Shown: positions 1 to 8,819 of the stretch, in pieces
Layout: every line of letters begins with the position of its first letter
How positions within the stretch are numbered: the first letter of the stretch is position 1
Source of the DNA: Pseudomonas mendocina
Lineage (GTDB): Bacteria; Pseudomonadota; Gammaproteobacteria; Pseudomonadales; Pseudomonadaceae
Reading direction: 5' to 3'
Assembly (NCBI GenBank): GCA_037482215.1
Contig: CP148074.1
Location: forward strand, 620,001 to 684,000
Length of the DNA stretch: 64,000 nucleotides
Program-made: the position numbers and the translations under genes
The notes under the pieces: generated by a model
Told to the model about the DNA's origin: nothing
The model's database searches: none
Seen by the model: the letters and a program-made list of their open reading frames with translations, nothing else

Positions 1-1
1 A

Positions 2-253
2 GATGTCGCCCCTCACTGGTTGATGCGCCTGTTTGGCGCGCAAGCGGCCACCTTCTCGTTGGGTGACAAAGGGTTAGCGGTCACGACCAAGAGCGGTGAG
101 AACTACCTGATCGAAGCGACGTCGCTGGCTAGGGCTGTTCGTGCTGTGCGTTGCTGTGATGTTGTCCCTCCAGTTCAATACTGCACAGCAGAGCCGCGAA
201 GTCAGAGTCGAGCAGGTGAATGCGCTGAGGGCGGGCGTCTACGATGGATTTGA
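2..253 (+). CDS. open frame cut by left window edge, unidentified
   Basis: The frame is open from the first bases of the window. Its first 40 or so residues (MRLFGAQAATFSLGDKGLAV and on) read like real protein, with alternating strands and charged turns. From about base 126 the translation turns Cys- and Arg-rich and overlaps the 3' end of the opposing antirepressor-like gene, so the true reading probably stops making sense there. I see it as the tail or a truncated remnant of a gene that begins left of the window. A helicase N-terminal segment is a weak guess from memory only. No function is claimed. Confidence 0.2.
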   Translation, partial: DVAPHWLMRLFGAQAATFSLGDKGLAVTTKSGENYLIEATSLARAVRAVRCCDVVPPVQYCTAEPRSQSRAGECAEGGRLRWI

Positions 254-854
254 TGATCGAATCGACCCGAGCCGATACGGGCATCTGACTCGGCATTTTC
301 GAGCGATCATGCTGATAGATGATCGTACTAAGCGAAGCTACTGCGCCGCGCAGTTGGTGCTCTTGGACATCAGCAATTTCAAAACCGTTTTTCACACTGA
401 ACTGTTCGGCGAGCTCTTTGAGCATGGTTTTACGCTTTCCTGGCTCAGCTTGTTGCGCTCGCCAATTCAGAATCCGCTTCAGAACTGCCGGTGCTGCTGT
501 TGCAGTCGGCGGTGTCGATGCTGCCATCGACGTGGGCTCACCAAAAAAGTGCGCGCGCAGCTGAGCGAGTCGTAAGCGAGCGGCAGGGGATACCTTTCGC
601 GAGCTAAGGCTTTTCAACCAAAACTCAAACTCTAGCTGTGGCAGGCACAGCATTCGTTTCAGCAGTGGTTCCCCAGGCAGGGCAACGTCATGCTCGGTCG
701 GGCTGTAGCGAGGGGGCTGCAGTTTGGCGGCTTGAGCATGCCAGTTAAGACCCATAGCTTCGCAAATGGGGCGTATCGGCCAGTAACGCTCATTGTCGCT
801 GCTGATCAGACTCGGAATCGACAGACCCTGGATTTTGATTTTGGTTGCGCGCAT
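129..854 (-). CDS. phage antirepressor-like protein (P22_AR_N type)
   Basis: A 241-residue protein. Residues 1 to about 100 resemble the P22 antirepressor N-terminal domain, with the pattern of an amide-rich strand, 'PIRPICEAMGLNW', a basic stretch and a terminal helix ending near 'RAHFFGEP'. Such domains occur in phage antirepressors that inactivate lysogenic repressors; the C-terminal half (helical, Arg/Lys-rich) is not recognised. I chose ATG 854 because GGGAGG lies 11 bases upstream and the start falls 4 bases after the stop of the preceding gene; an upstream ATG at 881 lacks a good ribosome site. It sits in one operon with the next gene, read from the promoter region facing the XRE repressor gene. 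That arrangement fits a small phage-derived regulatory module. The exact role is inferred. Confidence 0.6.
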   Translation of the reverse strand: MRATKIKIQGLSIPSLISSDNERYWPIRPICEAMGLNWHAQAAKLQPPRYSPTEHDVALPGEPLLKRMLCLPQLEFEFWLKSLSSRKVSPAARLRLAQLRAHFFGEPTSMAASTPPTATAAPAVLKRILNWRAQQAEPGKRKTMLKELAEQFSVKNGFEIADVQEHQLRGAVASLSTIIYQHDRSKMPSQMPVSARVDSIIKSIVDARPQRIHLLDSDFAALLCSIELEGQHHSNAQHEQP

Positions 855-858
855 CGGA

Positions 859-1344
859 TTACTGGCCTCCCGGAGCTGCATGGTTGGGGGAGGTGGCCGG
901 TGGGCGTTGATGCTGTCTGCTGAGGATCTTGTGCATTGTTTGCTTGGCCTCATCAGAGTACATCCATTGCAACCATGCCGCGTAGACGTGGGGTTTGGTG
1001 TTTTTCAGCCTGGAAATCGTGTTGGCGCTAGCTTCCAGAGATCGGCTGGCATCCCGGAATCGCACGGCATCTGCTCTGGCATCTGGACCTAGCTGGTCAA
1101 GGATCAGATCGATAAAGTCTGCGGCTAGCTGTAATGGCAAGTAGTACAGCGGTGATCCTGACTCAGGATCATCTTCAATTAGGAGCTCGTCCCCCCACGC
1201 CGAAGCTGCAGCTTGAGCCAAGGCGGTTGGTGCCCCGAGCGTGCGGAGCAGTGAGCCAAGTTCGATCCTGGTCTGCAGTGCTTGCTTGTCGAGCACGAAC
1301 AGGATTTCCGAATTGATCGGTGGTTTGTTGGTGAGGGTATTCAT
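859..1344 (-). CDS. hypothetical protein of accessory region
   Basis: A 161-residue acidic, mostly helical protein that I do not recognise. It starts with ATG 1344, preceded by AAGGAG (1350-1355 on the minus strand), and ends 4 bases before the antirepressor-like gene, so the two are probably co-transcribed. There is no signal peptide or membrane segment. The N-terminal half is rich in Leu and Ala ('LGSLLRTLGAPTALAQAAAS'), and the tail is Pro/Gln/His-rich and probably disordered. The gene is the first one read leftward from the operator-like region at 1361-1405, so the divergent XRE protein may control it. Element-borne by context. Confidence 0.6.
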   Translation of the reverse strand: MNTLTNKPPINSEILFVLDKQALQTRIELGSLLRTLGAPTALAQAAASAWGDELLIEDDPESGSPLYYLPLQLAADFIDLILDQLGPDARADAVRFRDASRSLEASANTISRLKNTKPHVYAAWLQWMYSDEAKQTMHKILSRQHQRPPATSPNHAAPGGQ

Positions 1345-1360
1345 GAAAAGCTCCTTGAAC

Positions 1361-1405
1361 CGATATCCAGATAATCTGTAAATCAGATATCTGTAGATTA
1401 GATAT
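1361..1405. promoter_or_regulatory. operator-like repeats between divergent genes
   Basis: The short A+T-rich interval between the leftward accessory operon and the rightward XRE gene contains a perfect 10-base palindrome CAGATATCTG (1384-1393), two direct copies of ATCTGTA (1374-1380 and 1389-1395), and flanking TAATCT / AGATTA half-sites (1372-1377 and 1395-1400). This is the layout of a phage-type repressor operator with overlapping divergent promoters. The binding protein is inferred to be the XRE protein. Confidence 0.55.
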
Positions 1406-1431
1406 ACCCTTGGCGGCTTGTCAAGCGTGAG

Positions 1432-1701
1432 GTGTACCCGTTGGAAAAGTCAGTGTATCGGGATGAGAACCTGGTGCTGCTCAGACTGCTAAAGCAGTGC
1501 CGAGTAGAGGCGGGTCTGACCCAGGCGGAGTTCGCTAAGGCGTTGGATCGCCCGCAGTCTTTTGCCAGCGATATCGAGCGCGGCTTGCGCCGGATTGATC
1601 TCGTTCAACTCCGTGACATCTGCCATGCGCTGGGTATGGGGCTTGTCGACTTTGTAGAGCGATTTGAAGCAGAGCTTTCTTCAAAAGGAGCAAGCGAGTA
1701 G
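1432..1701 (+). CDS. XRE-family helix-turn-helix repressor
   Basis: A Cro/C1-type DNA-binding protein of 89 residues from GTG 1432, or 86 from TTG 1441. The TTG has an AGGTG ribosome site six bases upstream and is a serious alternative; no ATG is available near the N-terminus. The HTH_3 domain spans about residues 17-75: 'LKQCRVEAGLTQAEFAKALD' then 'RPQSFASDIERGLRRIDL' as recognition helix and following helix. It is divergent from the antirepressor-like operon and shares the repeat-rich promoter interval with it, so it likely represses that operon and itself. An XRE repressor facing an antirepressor is a common prophage or mobile-element switch. Confidence 0.75.
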   Translation: MYPLEKSVYRDENLVLLRLLKQCRVEAGLTQAEFAKALDRPQSFASDIERGLRRIDLVQLRDICHALGMGLVDFVERFEAELSSKGASE

Positions 1702-1723
1702 GGCCTGCTCCTTTCGCAAGAGG

Positions 1724-2068
1724 CTAGTAACGCTCTTTCCGCAGCGCTTGCCAGGCGCCGGCATAGAGGGCAGCTGCATCCTCACTGAGGATGCGAATGG
1801 CTTGGATGCAGTTCTGCAGGCTCGAAGTGCTTAGTTCGTTCAGGTCTGGCGCGCTGCTGAGTACACAAAGCACTCCAAGGACGGCGGAGTGACGATGCGT
1901 TGCGGTATCGTAAAGATCGGGTGCAGCTGTATTGCTGGGGTAGCCGATAACGCAGAGAGGGTCACTGCTATGCAGCGGGGTGAAGCCATCGATTGTGCCG
2001 GTATCGGCATGACTGCTACCGGTACAAGACTCGGTGGTCTCGGTAGGGGAGGTGTTGGTTTCATTCAT
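1724..2068 (-). CDS. small hypothetical protein
   Basis: A 114-residue protein, unrecognised. Start taken at ATG 2068 (reading MNETNTSPTE); a longer frame exists upstream, but its first 37 residues are Cys/Arg-rich and lie over the inverted-repeat region. The first 50 residues are Thr/Ser/Asp-rich and probably disordered. The second half, with 'HSAVLGVLCVLSSAPDLNEL' and an end in 'AGAWQALRKERY', looks like a short helical domain of the kind found in small Pseudomonas proteins with no assigned function. It is convergent with the XRE gene, with only 22 bases between the stops. There is no signal peptide. Confidence 0.5.
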   Translation of the reverse strand: MNETNTSPTETTESCTGSSHADTGTIDGFTPLHSSDPLCVIGYPSNTAAPDLYDTATHRHSAVLGVLCVLSSAPDLNELSTSSLQNCIQAIRILSEDAAALYAGAWQALRKERY

Positions 2069-2443
2069 GGTGTGATCCTCAGAACGGATTAGTTCTGCCA
2101 CCCAACGCCAACTGGGTGAGCAGACCGCACGGGTTGGCGTACCGGTCTGAGGGCCGGCGCATCCGAAGATGCCCCGCACGGCCCGCCCATAAAGACACAG
2201 CCATGCTCAGAGCTAAGCCTTGCTTAGCCCTGTCTCAGACCGGAACGCCAATTCCGTCCCCTTTAGAAGGGGAGCACAAACCTATTGGAGTGCTACCTGA
2301 GTGTCAATCTGCGAGTGGGGCAGTTTTGCTGAGCTCCAAAGCAGCAAAAATGAAACGGTACGCAAAACGGTACGCAAATTTTTTATTCAGCCCCAAAACG
2401 ACAAAAGGCCAGCGCAGTGGCTGGCCTAAGTCGTTGTTTTATA
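2069..2443. repeat. non-coding stretch with nested inverted repeats next to tRNA
   Basis: This 375-base stretch has no convincing gene. It holds a long inverted repeat with 20-base arms (2132-2151 and 2234-2253, 17 of 20 matching), a further GTTGGCGT copy inverted at 2105-2112, the hairpins 2212-2228 (GCTAAGC / GCTTAGC) and 2258-2272 (CCCCTT / AAGGGG), an 8-base repeat TTTTGCTG / CAGCAAAA (2324-2331, 2342-2349), and a tandem direct repeat AAACGGTACGC starting at 2352 and 2363. It lies between the last accessory gene and the tRNA, where an attachment site or a regulatory RNA could sit. Confidence 0.5.
2403..2427 (-). terminator. Rho-independent terminator after the tRNA
   Basis: On the minus strand an 8-base stem AGGCCAGC / GCTGGCCT with a 6-base loop is followed by TTTT. 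It lies just downstream of the tRNA gene in its direction of transcription. Confidence 0.7.
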
Positions 2444-2520
2444 TGGTGGGCCCACACGGACTCGAACCGTGGACCAAAGGATTATGAGTCCTCTGCTCTA
2501 ACCGACTGAGCTATAGGCCC
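2444..2520 (-). tRNA. tRNA with CAU anticodon, probably tRNA-Ile2
   Basis: A 77-base cloverleaf on the minus strand with encoded CCA. The acceptor stem is GGGCCTA / TGGGCCC, the D arm contains AGCTCAGTCGGTTAGAGC, the anticodon loop is CTCATAA, and the T arm contains GGTTCGAGTCC. CAU can mean Met or, after lysidine modification by TilS, minor Ile. The variable region with 'TTTGGTC' resembles tRNA-Ile2 more than elongator tRNA-Met, from memory. It marks the boundary between accessory DNA on the left and the core genome on the right. Confidence 0.85.
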
Positions 2521-2630
2521 TCAGGGGTCGGGGGATTATAGCGAGGTGATTTGCCGATAGCCAAGCTAAAGCGTTGATGTAATTAGTTTTGTGCGGCAGG
2601 CACGATTTAAAAACGACTGGCCCATAAAGC

Positions 2631-2655
2631 AAAACCCCGGCAGTGCCGGGGTTTT
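2631..2655. terminator. bidirectional terminator after rpoD
   Basis: Symmetrical AAAACCCCGGCA / TGCCGGGGTTTT hairpin immediately after the rpoD stop codon, with A and T runs on both sides so that it can act in either direction. Confidence 0.85.
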
Positions 2656-2659
2656 GGTG

Positions 2660-4507
2660 TTACTCGTCGAGGAAGGAGCGAAGGTGCTCGCTACGCGTCG
2701 GGTGACGCAGTTTGCGTAGGGCCTTGGCCTCGATCTGACGGATACGTTCGCGGGTTACATCGAACTGTTTACCGACTTCCTCAAGGGTGTGGTCGGTGTT
2801 CATGTCGATGCCGAAGCGCATGCGCAGTACTTTGGCTTCACGGGCGGTGAGGCCGGAGAGTACTTCGCGGGTGGCTTCTTTGAGGCTTTCCACGGTCGCC
2901 ACGTCGATTGGCGATTGCATGGTGGAGTCCTCGATGAAGTCGCCCAGATGCGAATCTTCGTCGTCGCCGATCGGGGTTTCCATGGAGATCGGCTCTTTGG
3001 CGATCTTCAATACCTTGCGGATTTTGTCCTCTGGCATTTCCATGCGTTCGCCCAGCTCTTCCGGGGTCGGCTCGCGACCCATTTCCTGCAGCATCTGGCG
3101 GGAAATACGGTTGAGTTTGTTGATCGTCTCGATCATGTGTACCGGGATACGGATGGTCCGTGCCTGGTCAGCAATGGAGCGAGTGATCGCCTGGCGAATC
3201 CACCAGGTGGCGTAGGTGGAGAACTTGTAGCCGCGACGGTATTCGAACTTGTCCACCGCTTTCATCAGGCCGATGTTGCCTTCCTGAATCAGGTCGAGGA
3301 ACTGCAAACCGCGGTTGGTGTACTTCTTGGCGATGGAGATCACCAGACGCAGGTTCGCTTCAACCATCTCTTTCTTTGCGCGGCGGGCTTTGGCCTCACC
3401 GATGGACATGCGACGGTTGATGTCTTTGATCTCAGCCAGGCTGAGTTCGGTCTCGGCTTCCAGTGCGATCAGTTTTTGCTGGCAGCGCTGGATGTCTTCT
3501 TTCAGGTTGCCAATGGCTTCAGCGTATTTAGCTTTGCCTTTGGCCAGCTGGTCGGCCCAGCTTTCGTCGATTTCGTTGCCTGGGAACAGGCGCAGGAAGT
3601 CGGCGCGCGGCATGCGGGCATCACGCACGCACAGTTGCATGATGGCGCGTTCCTGAGCACGCAGGCGCTCCAGGGCGCTGCGAACATGAGCAACCAGGGT
3701 GTCGTACTGTTTCGGTACGAGCTTAATTGGCATGAAGAGGTCGGCCAGCTCGTTCAGGGCAGCGATACCCTGCTTGCTGCTGCGGCCGTTCTTTTTCAGT
3801 GCCTTTTTGGCGGCTTCGAGTGCTTCAGCTACTGCGGCAAAGCGGCGTTGCGCTTCTTCCGGGTCTGGGCCGCCGTCGCCTTCGTCTTCGTCGTCGGAGG
3901 CTTCTTCGTCGGCTTCTTCGTCGTCGCTTTCTTCGGCGGCTTCACCGTCTTTCAGTGGGACAGGTGCTGCTGTTTCGGCTGGCAGGGTGCCGTCATCCGG
4001 GTCGATGTAACCACTGAGGACTTCAACCAGGCGACCACCTTCGGTGGTGACGCGGTTGTATTCGGCGAGAATGCTGTCGACTGTACCTGGGAAGTGGGAG
4101 ATGGCTCCCATTACTTCGCGGATACCTTCTTCGATGCGTTTGGCGATTTCAATTTCGCCTTCGCGGGTCAGCAGTTCCACGGTACCCATTTCGCGCATGT
4201 ACATGCGCACTGGGTCAGTGGTGCGACCAATATCGGTTTCGACGGCTGCGAGTGCAGCGGCTGCCTCTTCGGCGGCTGCTTCATCAGTATCGGCTTCGGC
4301 CAACAACAGGGCATCCGCATCCGGGGCAGTCTCGAATACGTTGATCCCCATGTCGTTGATCATGCGGATGATGTCTTCCACCTGTTCCGGGTCGGAAATA
4401 TCCTCCGGCAAGTGGTCATTGACCTCCGCGTAAGTCAGGTAACCCTGCTCACGTCCACGGCTGATCAATTCTTTCAAACGAGATTGCTGTTGCGCTTTTC
4501 CGGACAT
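2660..4507 (-). CDS. rpoD: RNA polymerase primary sigma factor RpoD (sigma-70)
   Basis: The housekeeping sigma factor directs RNA polymerase to most promoters. At 615 residues it has the usual length. Visible parts in order: region 1.1 (about 1-85), region 1.2 beginning '[20 protein letters not shown]' near residue 95, an acidic Glu/Asp-rich non-conserved segment (about 190-215), regions 2.1-2.4 with '[20 protein letters not shown]' and '[20 protein letters not shown]', region 3, and region 4 with the helix-turn-helix '[20 protein letters not shown]' close to the C-terminus. It is the last gene of the classical macromolecular-synthesis operon rpsU-dnaG-rpoD, 67 bases after dnaG, and is followed by a strong terminator. 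Confidence 0.98.
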   Translation of the reverse strand: MSGKAQQQSRLKELISRGREQGYLTYAEVNDHLPEDISDPEQVEDIIRMINDMGINVFETAPDADALLLAEADTDEAAAEEAAAALAAVETDIGRTTDPVRMYMREMGTVELLTREGEIEIAKRIEEGIREVMGAISHFPGTVDSILAEYNRVTTEGGRLVEVLSGYIDPDDGTLPAETAAPVPLKDGEAAEESDDEEADEEASDDEDEGDGGPDPEEAQRRFAAVAEALEAAKKALKKNGRSSKQGIAALNELADLFMPIKLVPKQYDTLVAHVRSALERLRAQERAIMQLCVRDARMPRADFLRLFPGNEIDESWADQLAKGKAKYAEAIGNLKEDIQRCQQKLIALEAETELSLAEIKDINRRMSIGEAKARRAKKEMVEANLRLVISIAKKYTNRGLQFLDLIQEGNIGLMKAVDKFEYRRGYKFSTYATWWIRQAITRSIADQARTIRIPVHMIETINKLNRISRQMLQEMGREPTPEELGERMEMPEDKIRKVLKIAKEPISMETPIGDDEDSHLGDFIEDSTMQSPIDVATVESLKEATREVLSGLTAREAKVLRMRFGIDMNTDHTLEEVGKQFDVTRERIRQIEAKALRKLRHPTRSEHLRSFLDE

Positions 4508-4574
4508 AACACCCTATCCATTGAAGGTCTTGGCGGGCAAAAAACAAGCGGAGGATTATACCCGAGTTACATAC

Positions 4575-6560
4575 TTATGCGCCAGTTGGGCGCGGGATAT
4601 CCCCAACAGAGTTGCGGGTAAGCAGGTTTCGCAGCTGGTCTTTTTCTTCCGCGCTTAGCTCGCTTTGACGCGCTTTGCGCAATAAATGTTCCAGGCTGCG
4701 CTCACGCTGACGGTCGACTAATCTATTTATAGTGTCGAAAAACTGTTGTTCAAGGTTGTCATCTGAAATTAACCATTCCTTTTCCGCTATAGCGCGAAGC
4801 AGTCGCCCTTGTTCGGTGCCGTGCCAGCGTGCAATGAGCTGCAGGGAACGCAAATTCGGATTTTTCTGTAGCGCGCCCAGCAAGGCGACCAGCAGTTGTG
4901 CGTAGGTGTCGTCTTCGGCTGCGAAGTGGCTAACATCTTCGACTTTCTGCGCCAGCTGTGGGTGGTGCAGTAGGGTGCGCAGGGCGGCTAGGTGCGGTGA
5001 TTCAACACTGATGGCGGTGCGCGGCTGGCGAGGTGTGAAGTCGCCTTTTTTGGTCCACTTGCCGCCTTCCTTCCTCCATTCGCCCTTGCCTTTTCCCTTG
5101 CTTTTAAAGTTGCCGCTGTCGAACTCAGGCGTCGGGATTGGCTGCATGTAGTCGCTGTGGCTAGCTTCTGCTTCGTAGAAGGCGCTGTCTGGCATGTCCG
5201 AGTAGTCGGGGTAGTCATGCCCGGAGGGTGTGCTCGGGGTGGGGGTGGCCTGGCTTGGTGGTGTCAGTTCATCGAGTGCCTGGCTGGTAAGGCCGGTAAT
5301 CTGACTGAGGCGCTGGCGCATCAGGGCGCGCAGTGTGTTGCCTGGGATCTTTTCAATCAGTGGGGCGGCTAGGGTGGTTAGGTGCGCCTTGCCTTCTAGT
5401 GAGCTGGGGTCTGCTTCTTCGCATAGGTGCTGGAAGAAGTAGTCGGCCAGTGGTTGCGCTTGCTGATTGATGCGCAGGCGGAAGGCCTCGGTGCCTTCTT
5501 GGCGTACTAGGGTGTCCGGGTCTTCGCCATCTGGCAAAAAGAGAAAGCGTGCGCGGCGGCCATCTTGCAGGTTGGGCAGTGTGGCTTCCAGTGCGCGCCA
5601 GGCTGCGTTGCGTCCGGCGGTGTCGCCGTCGAAACAAAAGAGGACGTTTGGCACGAGGCGGAACAGGCGCTTGAGATGTTCTTCGCTGGTGGCGGTACCG
5701 AGTGTGGCAACGGCATTGCGCAGGCCTTGTTGGGCGAGGGCGATAACGTCCATGTAGCCTTCCACAACCATGATTTCATCAAGGTTGCGATTGTGCTTGC
5801 GCGCTTCGAACAGGCCGTACAGCTCCTGGCCTTTATGGAATACCGGGGTTTCCGGGGAGTTCAGGTATTTGGGCTTCTCGTCGCCCAAGACTCGACCACC
5901 AAAGGCGATGACGCGCCCGCGAGTATCGCGGATCGGGAACATGATGCGGTCGCGGAAGCGGTCGTACTGTTTGCCTGTCTCGGCGTTTTCAACCAGCAGG
6001 CCGGCGTCGATCATGGCTTTATGTTGCAGCGTATCTCCGCCTAAGTGTTTGCGCAGGTTGTCCCAGCCGGGTGGGGCAAAGCCCATGCCGAAGTCCCGGG
6101 CGATTTCACCGGAAAGGCCGCGACCCTTTAGGTAGTCCACGGCGGCTTTGCGTTGTGGGTGGCTCTTGAGGGCTTGCTTGTAGTATTCGGCGGCTGCAGC
6201 GAGCAGCGGGTAAAGCGGTGAGTCCGTTGGCTGGCGCGGTTTACTGTTGCGTCCGCCTTCTTCCCGGGGGATTTCCATGCCGGCGCGCTTTGCCAGCTCT
6301 TCAATGGCCTGGGGGAAGTCCAGCTGGTCGTGGTCCATGATGAACCCCAAGGCGTTTCCGCCGGCGCCGCAACCAAAGCAGTAGTAGAACTGTTTGTCCG
6401 GGCTGACGCTGAACGAGGGGGTTTTCTCTTTGTGGAACGGGCAGCAAGCTGTGTAGTTCTTGCCAGCTTTTTTCAGTTGGACACGCGAAGCGACCACGTC
6501 GACGATGTCGGTGCGGTTGAGCAGATCATCGATAAAAGACTGTGGAATTAGGCCGGCCAT
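4575..6560 (-). CDS. dnaG: DNA primase DnaG
   Basis: Makes the RNA primers for chromosome replication and interacts with the DnaB helicase. The 661-residue protein has the CHC2 zinc-binding domain near the N-terminus ('CPFHKEKTPSFSVSPDKQFY' followed by CFGCG), the central primase core with the TOPRIM motifs 'VVEGYMDVIAL' and 'FCFDGDTAG', a Pro/Ser/Gly/Lys-rich linker (about 425-505) and a helical C-terminal helicase-binding domain. The start ATG 6560 gives the expected MAGLIPQSFI N-terminus. It is the middle gene of rpsU-dnaG-rpoD; a hairpin after rpsU (6658-6677) may tune how much transcription reaches it. Confidence 0.98.
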   Translation of the reverse strand: MAGLIPQSFIDDLLNRTDIVDVVASRVQLKKAGKNYTACCPFHKEKTPSFSVSPDKQFYYCFGCGAGGNALGFIMDHDQLDFPQAIEELAKRAGMEIPREEGGRNSKPRQPTDSPLYPLLAAAAEYYKQALKSHPQRKAAVDYLKGRGLSGEIARDFGMGFAPPGWDNLRKHLGGDTLQHKAMIDAGLLVENAETGKQYDRFRDRIMFPIRDTRGRVIAFGGRVLGDEKPKYLNSPETPVFHKGQELYGLFEARKHNRNLDEIMVVEGYMDVIALAQQGLRNAVATLGTATSEEHLKRLFRLVPNVLFCFDGDTAGRNAAWRALEATLPNLQDGRRARFLFLPDGEDPDTLVRQEGTEAFRLRINQQAQPLADYFFQHLCEEADPSSLEGKAHLTTLAAPLIEKIPGNTLRALMRQRLSQITGLTSQALDELTPPSQATPTPSTPSGHDYPDYSDMPDSAFYEAEASHSDYMQPIPTPEFDSGNFKSKGKGKGEWRKEGGKWTKKGDFTPRQPRTAISVESPHLAALRTLLHHPQLAQKVEDVSHFAAEDDTYAQLLVALLGALQKNPNLRSLQLIARWHGTEQGRLLRAIAEKEWLISDDNLEQQFFDTINRLVDRQRERSLEHLLRKARQSELSAEEKDQLRNLLTRNSVGDIPRPTGA

Positions 6561-6657
6561 AGGGACTCAGGATACTGCTCTGTGCGCTGGCAGAACAGAG
6601 AAATGCAGAAACTAAAAGACCCCGCGATCACTGAAATGATGCGGAGTCTAAAAGCGA

Positions 6658-6677
6658 AACCCGGCCGGAGCCGGGTT
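6658..6677 (-). terminator. hairpin between rpsU and dnaG
   Basis: An 8-base stem AACCCGGC / GCCGGGTT with a 4-base loop lies downstream of rpsU. Read on the minus strand, only a weak T-rich run (TTTCGCTTTT) follows, so it is likely a partial terminator or RNA-stabilising stem that lowers dnaG-rpoD expression relative to rpsU. Confidence 0.55.
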
Positions 6678-6698
6678 CGTTCGTTGCGCGAGTACTGA

Positions 6699-6914
6699 TT
6701 AGTACAGGCGAACGCTGCGGCGCTGTTCGCGCTGCACTTTCTTAGCGTGACGCTTAACAGCGGCAGCGGCTTTACGCTTACGCTCAGCGGTCGGCTTCTC
6801 GTAGAATTCACGGCTGCGAACTTCAGCCAGAATACCGGCTTTTTCGCAGGAGCGCTTGAAACGACGCAGAGCTACGTCGAAGGGTTCGTTCTCTTTAACT
6901 TTGACGGCTGGCAT
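6699..6914 (-). CDS. rpsU: 30S ribosomal protein S21
   Basis: A small basic ribosomal protein of the 30S subunit, needed for efficient initiation. The 71-residue sequence begins [20 protein letters not shown] and carries the Lys/Arg-rich helical tail '[20 protein letters not shown]' typical of the family; length is exactly as expected. It leads the rpsU-dnaG-rpoD operon and is divergent from tsaD, leaving about 205 bases (6915-7119) for the two promoters. Confidence 0.98.
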   Translation of the reverse strand: MPAVKVKENEPFDVALRRFKRSCEKAGILAEVRSREFYEKPTAERKRKAAAAVKRHAKKVQREQRRSVRLY

Positions 6915-7119
6915 CCAGGGCGTACCTTTTTCTTTACCGGGGGTAACGTTACTCCTGGCAAGTGGTGCTGGAGAACGTAGTTTTTAAGGGTTGCGGATAT
7001 TACCGCCTTGTTATGAGGAATGCAAAGCCTCTCGGCGAAAAGCGCTGGCCGGGCCATGCTGCGGGCCATTATCATGCGCGGCCTCATTAGTTGCACACTT
7101 TACTACGAAGGCACTGCCC

Positions 7120-8145
7120 ATGCTGGTTCTGGGATTGGAAACCTCTTGCGACGAGACAGGTGTCGCGCTTTATGACAGCGAGCATGGCCTGCTCGGCGAT
7201 GCGCTGTTTAGTCAGATCGATCTGCACCGTGTTTACGGTGGTGTCGTGCCTGAGTTGGCCTCCCGAGACCACGTAAAACGCATGTTGCCGTTGATTCGGC
7301 AGGTGCTGGAACAGGCGCAGCGAAAGCCTGAAGACATTGACGCAGTAGCCTATACGGCGGGGCCAGGGCTGGTCGGTGCGCTGCTGGTTGGTGCCTCCTG
7401 CGCCCAAGCCCTAGCGTTTGCCTGGGGTATTCCTGCCCTTGGTGTTCACCATATGGAGGGACATCTTTTGGCGCCGATGCTGGAGGATCAACCGCCGGCA
7501 TTCCCGTTCGTCGCATTGTTGGTTTCCGGTGGACACACTCAGCTGGTTCGCGTGGATGGCATTGGCCATTATCAGTTGCTCGGCGAGTCGTTGGATGATG
7601 CCGCCGGGGAAGCTTTTGATAAAACCGCCAAGCTGATGGGGTTGCGTTATCCGGGGGGGCCTGAAATTGCTCGTCTGGCTCAGGACGGCACGCCGGGGCG
7701 CTTTAAGTTTCCGCGTCCAATGACGGATCGTCCGGGCCTGGAGTTCAGTTTTAGTGGTTTGAAGACGTTCACTCTGAATACCTGGCAGCAGTGTCAGGCT
7801 GAAGGGGATAACAGTGAGCAAACCCGCAGCGACATTGCTTTGGCCTTCCAAGATGCGGTGGTCGATACGCTGACGATCAAGTGCCGACGTGCACTTAAAC
7901 AGACCGGATTAAATAATCTAGTGATCGCTGGCGGTGTGAGCGCCAACAAGGCGCTGCGGCAGTCTCTGGAAAAGATGCTCGGTGAGTTGAACGGTGAAGT
8001 GTTCTACGCGCGTCCGGCGTTTTGTACAGATAACGGCGCGATGATCGCTTACGCGGGCTGTCAGCGGCTGCTGGCCGGGCAGCAGGAAGATTTGGGGATC
8101 AAGGTTCAGGCACGTTGGCCAATGGAGCAGTTGCCGGCTATTTGA
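7120..8145 (+). CDS. tsaD: tRNA N6-adenosine threonylcarbamoyltransferase TsaD
   Basis: Transfers threonylcarbamoyl from its adenylate to A37 of ANN-decoding tRNAs, together with TsaB and TsaE. The 341-residue protein is of usual length. It begins [19 protein letters not shown], has the metal-binding HxEGH motif with His111 and His115 ('[10 protein letters not shown]'), the nucleotide-binding '[10 protein letters not shown]' and the C-terminal '[13 protein letters not shown]' and '[11 protein letters not shown]' segments of the ASKHA fold. ATG 7120, with GAAGG upstream, was preferred to the open frame starting 43 codons earlier, whose extra residues do not resemble the family. The gene is monocistronic and divergent from rpsU. 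Confidence 0.97.
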   Translation: MLVLGLETSCDETGVALYDSEHGLLGDALFSQIDLHRVYGGVVPELASRDHVKRMLPLIRQVLEQAQRKPEDIDAVAYTAGPGLVGALLVGASCAQALAFAWGIPALGVHHMEGHLLAPMLEDQPPAFPFVALLVSGGHTQLVRVDGIGHYQLLGESLDDAAGEAFDKTAKLMGLRYPGGPEIARLAQDGTPGRFKFPRPMTDRPGLEFSFSGLKTFTLNTWQQCQAEGDNSEQTRSDIALAFQDAVVDTLTIKCRRALKQTGLNNLVIAGGVSANKALRQSLEKMLGELNGEVFYARPAFCTDNGAMIAYAGCQRLLAGQQEDLGIKVQARWPMEQLPAI

Positions 8146-8176
8146 GGCTAAGGTGAGCGGTGCTCATTTGGTCTGT

Positions 8177-8755
8177 TCAGAAATGTCGCTCACGCCCGGC
8201 AAACAGATCACGTAAATTGCTGCGGTGCCGCCAGACGATCAGTCCGCATAATACACAGACTGGCAAGAGTGCCGCGGGTTGCTGCCAAGCTAGCAGTGGC
8301 AGGGTTAGCGGTGTAGCGATCAGGGCCGCGAGTGAGCTGGTGCGTGTGAGCACAAACACCAGGGCCCAGCTGGCTAGGGCGAGTAAGGCGGCTGGAGGGT
8401 ACAGGCCTAGTAGCATGCCGGCGGCAGTGGCTACGCCTTTGCCTCCTCGGAAGTTGAAATAAAGTGGGTACAGGTGGCCGATAACGGCTGCGAGGCCAAT
8501 CCAGGCTTGCTCTTGCAGGCTTAGGTTAGCCAGTTTAGCGAGCAAAATAGGCAAAAGGCCTTTGAACAGGTCGCCAATCAGAGTAAAAACGGCGAGGCGT
8601 TTTCCCGCTACTCTGAGCATATTGGTAGCGCCTGGGTTGCCTGAACCGCTGGCGCGCGGATCTGGCCCGCCGGCCAGTTGGCTGAGCAGAATGGCGAACG
8701 ACAACGAGCCGAGCAGGTAGGCGAAAGTCGCCAACAGCCAAAACATGGTATCCAT
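8177..8755 (-). CDS. plsY: acyl-phosphate:glycerol-3-phosphate acyltransferase PlsY
   Basis: An inner-membrane enzyme that makes lysophosphatidate from acyl-phosphate, the first step of phospholipid synthesis. Of 192 residues, most form about five hydrophobic segments. The conserved loops are present: '[20 protein letters not shown]' (GSGN motif) near residue 33, '[12 protein letters not shown]' near 104, and 'FAGRERHF' at the C-terminus. The start could also be the ATG three codons downstream (8746), which matches the usual family N-terminus better; neither has a strong ribosome site. It is convergent with tsaD and divergent from folB. Confidence 0.95.
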   Translation of the reverse strand: MDTMFWLLATFAYLLGSLSFAILLSQLAGGPDPRASGSGNPGATNMLRVAGKRLAVFTLIGDLFKGLLPILLAKLANLSLQEQAWIGLAAVIGHLYPLYFNFRGGKGVATAAGMLLGLYPPAALLALASWALVFVLTRTSSLAALIATPLTLPLLAWQQPAALLPVCVLCGLIVWRHRSNLRDLFAGRERHF

Positions 8756-8819
8756 TCCGGGCGAGGGAGCCCTGATTCTAGCGAGGTACGATCAGATTGT
8801 CGTGCCGTGGAGAGTATTG

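Noticed and set aside
2116..2487. A frame that reads through the tRNA into 'MVGPHGLEPWTKGL'
   Set aside because: The end is the translation of the tRNA gene itself and the front lies over inverted repeats. It might hide the decayed tail of an integrase, but nothing in it is recognisable.
2789..4621. A 610-codon frame on the plus strand
   Set aside because: It is exactly opposite rpoD, and its Phe/His/Val-rich translation is the typical shadow of a high-GC gene.
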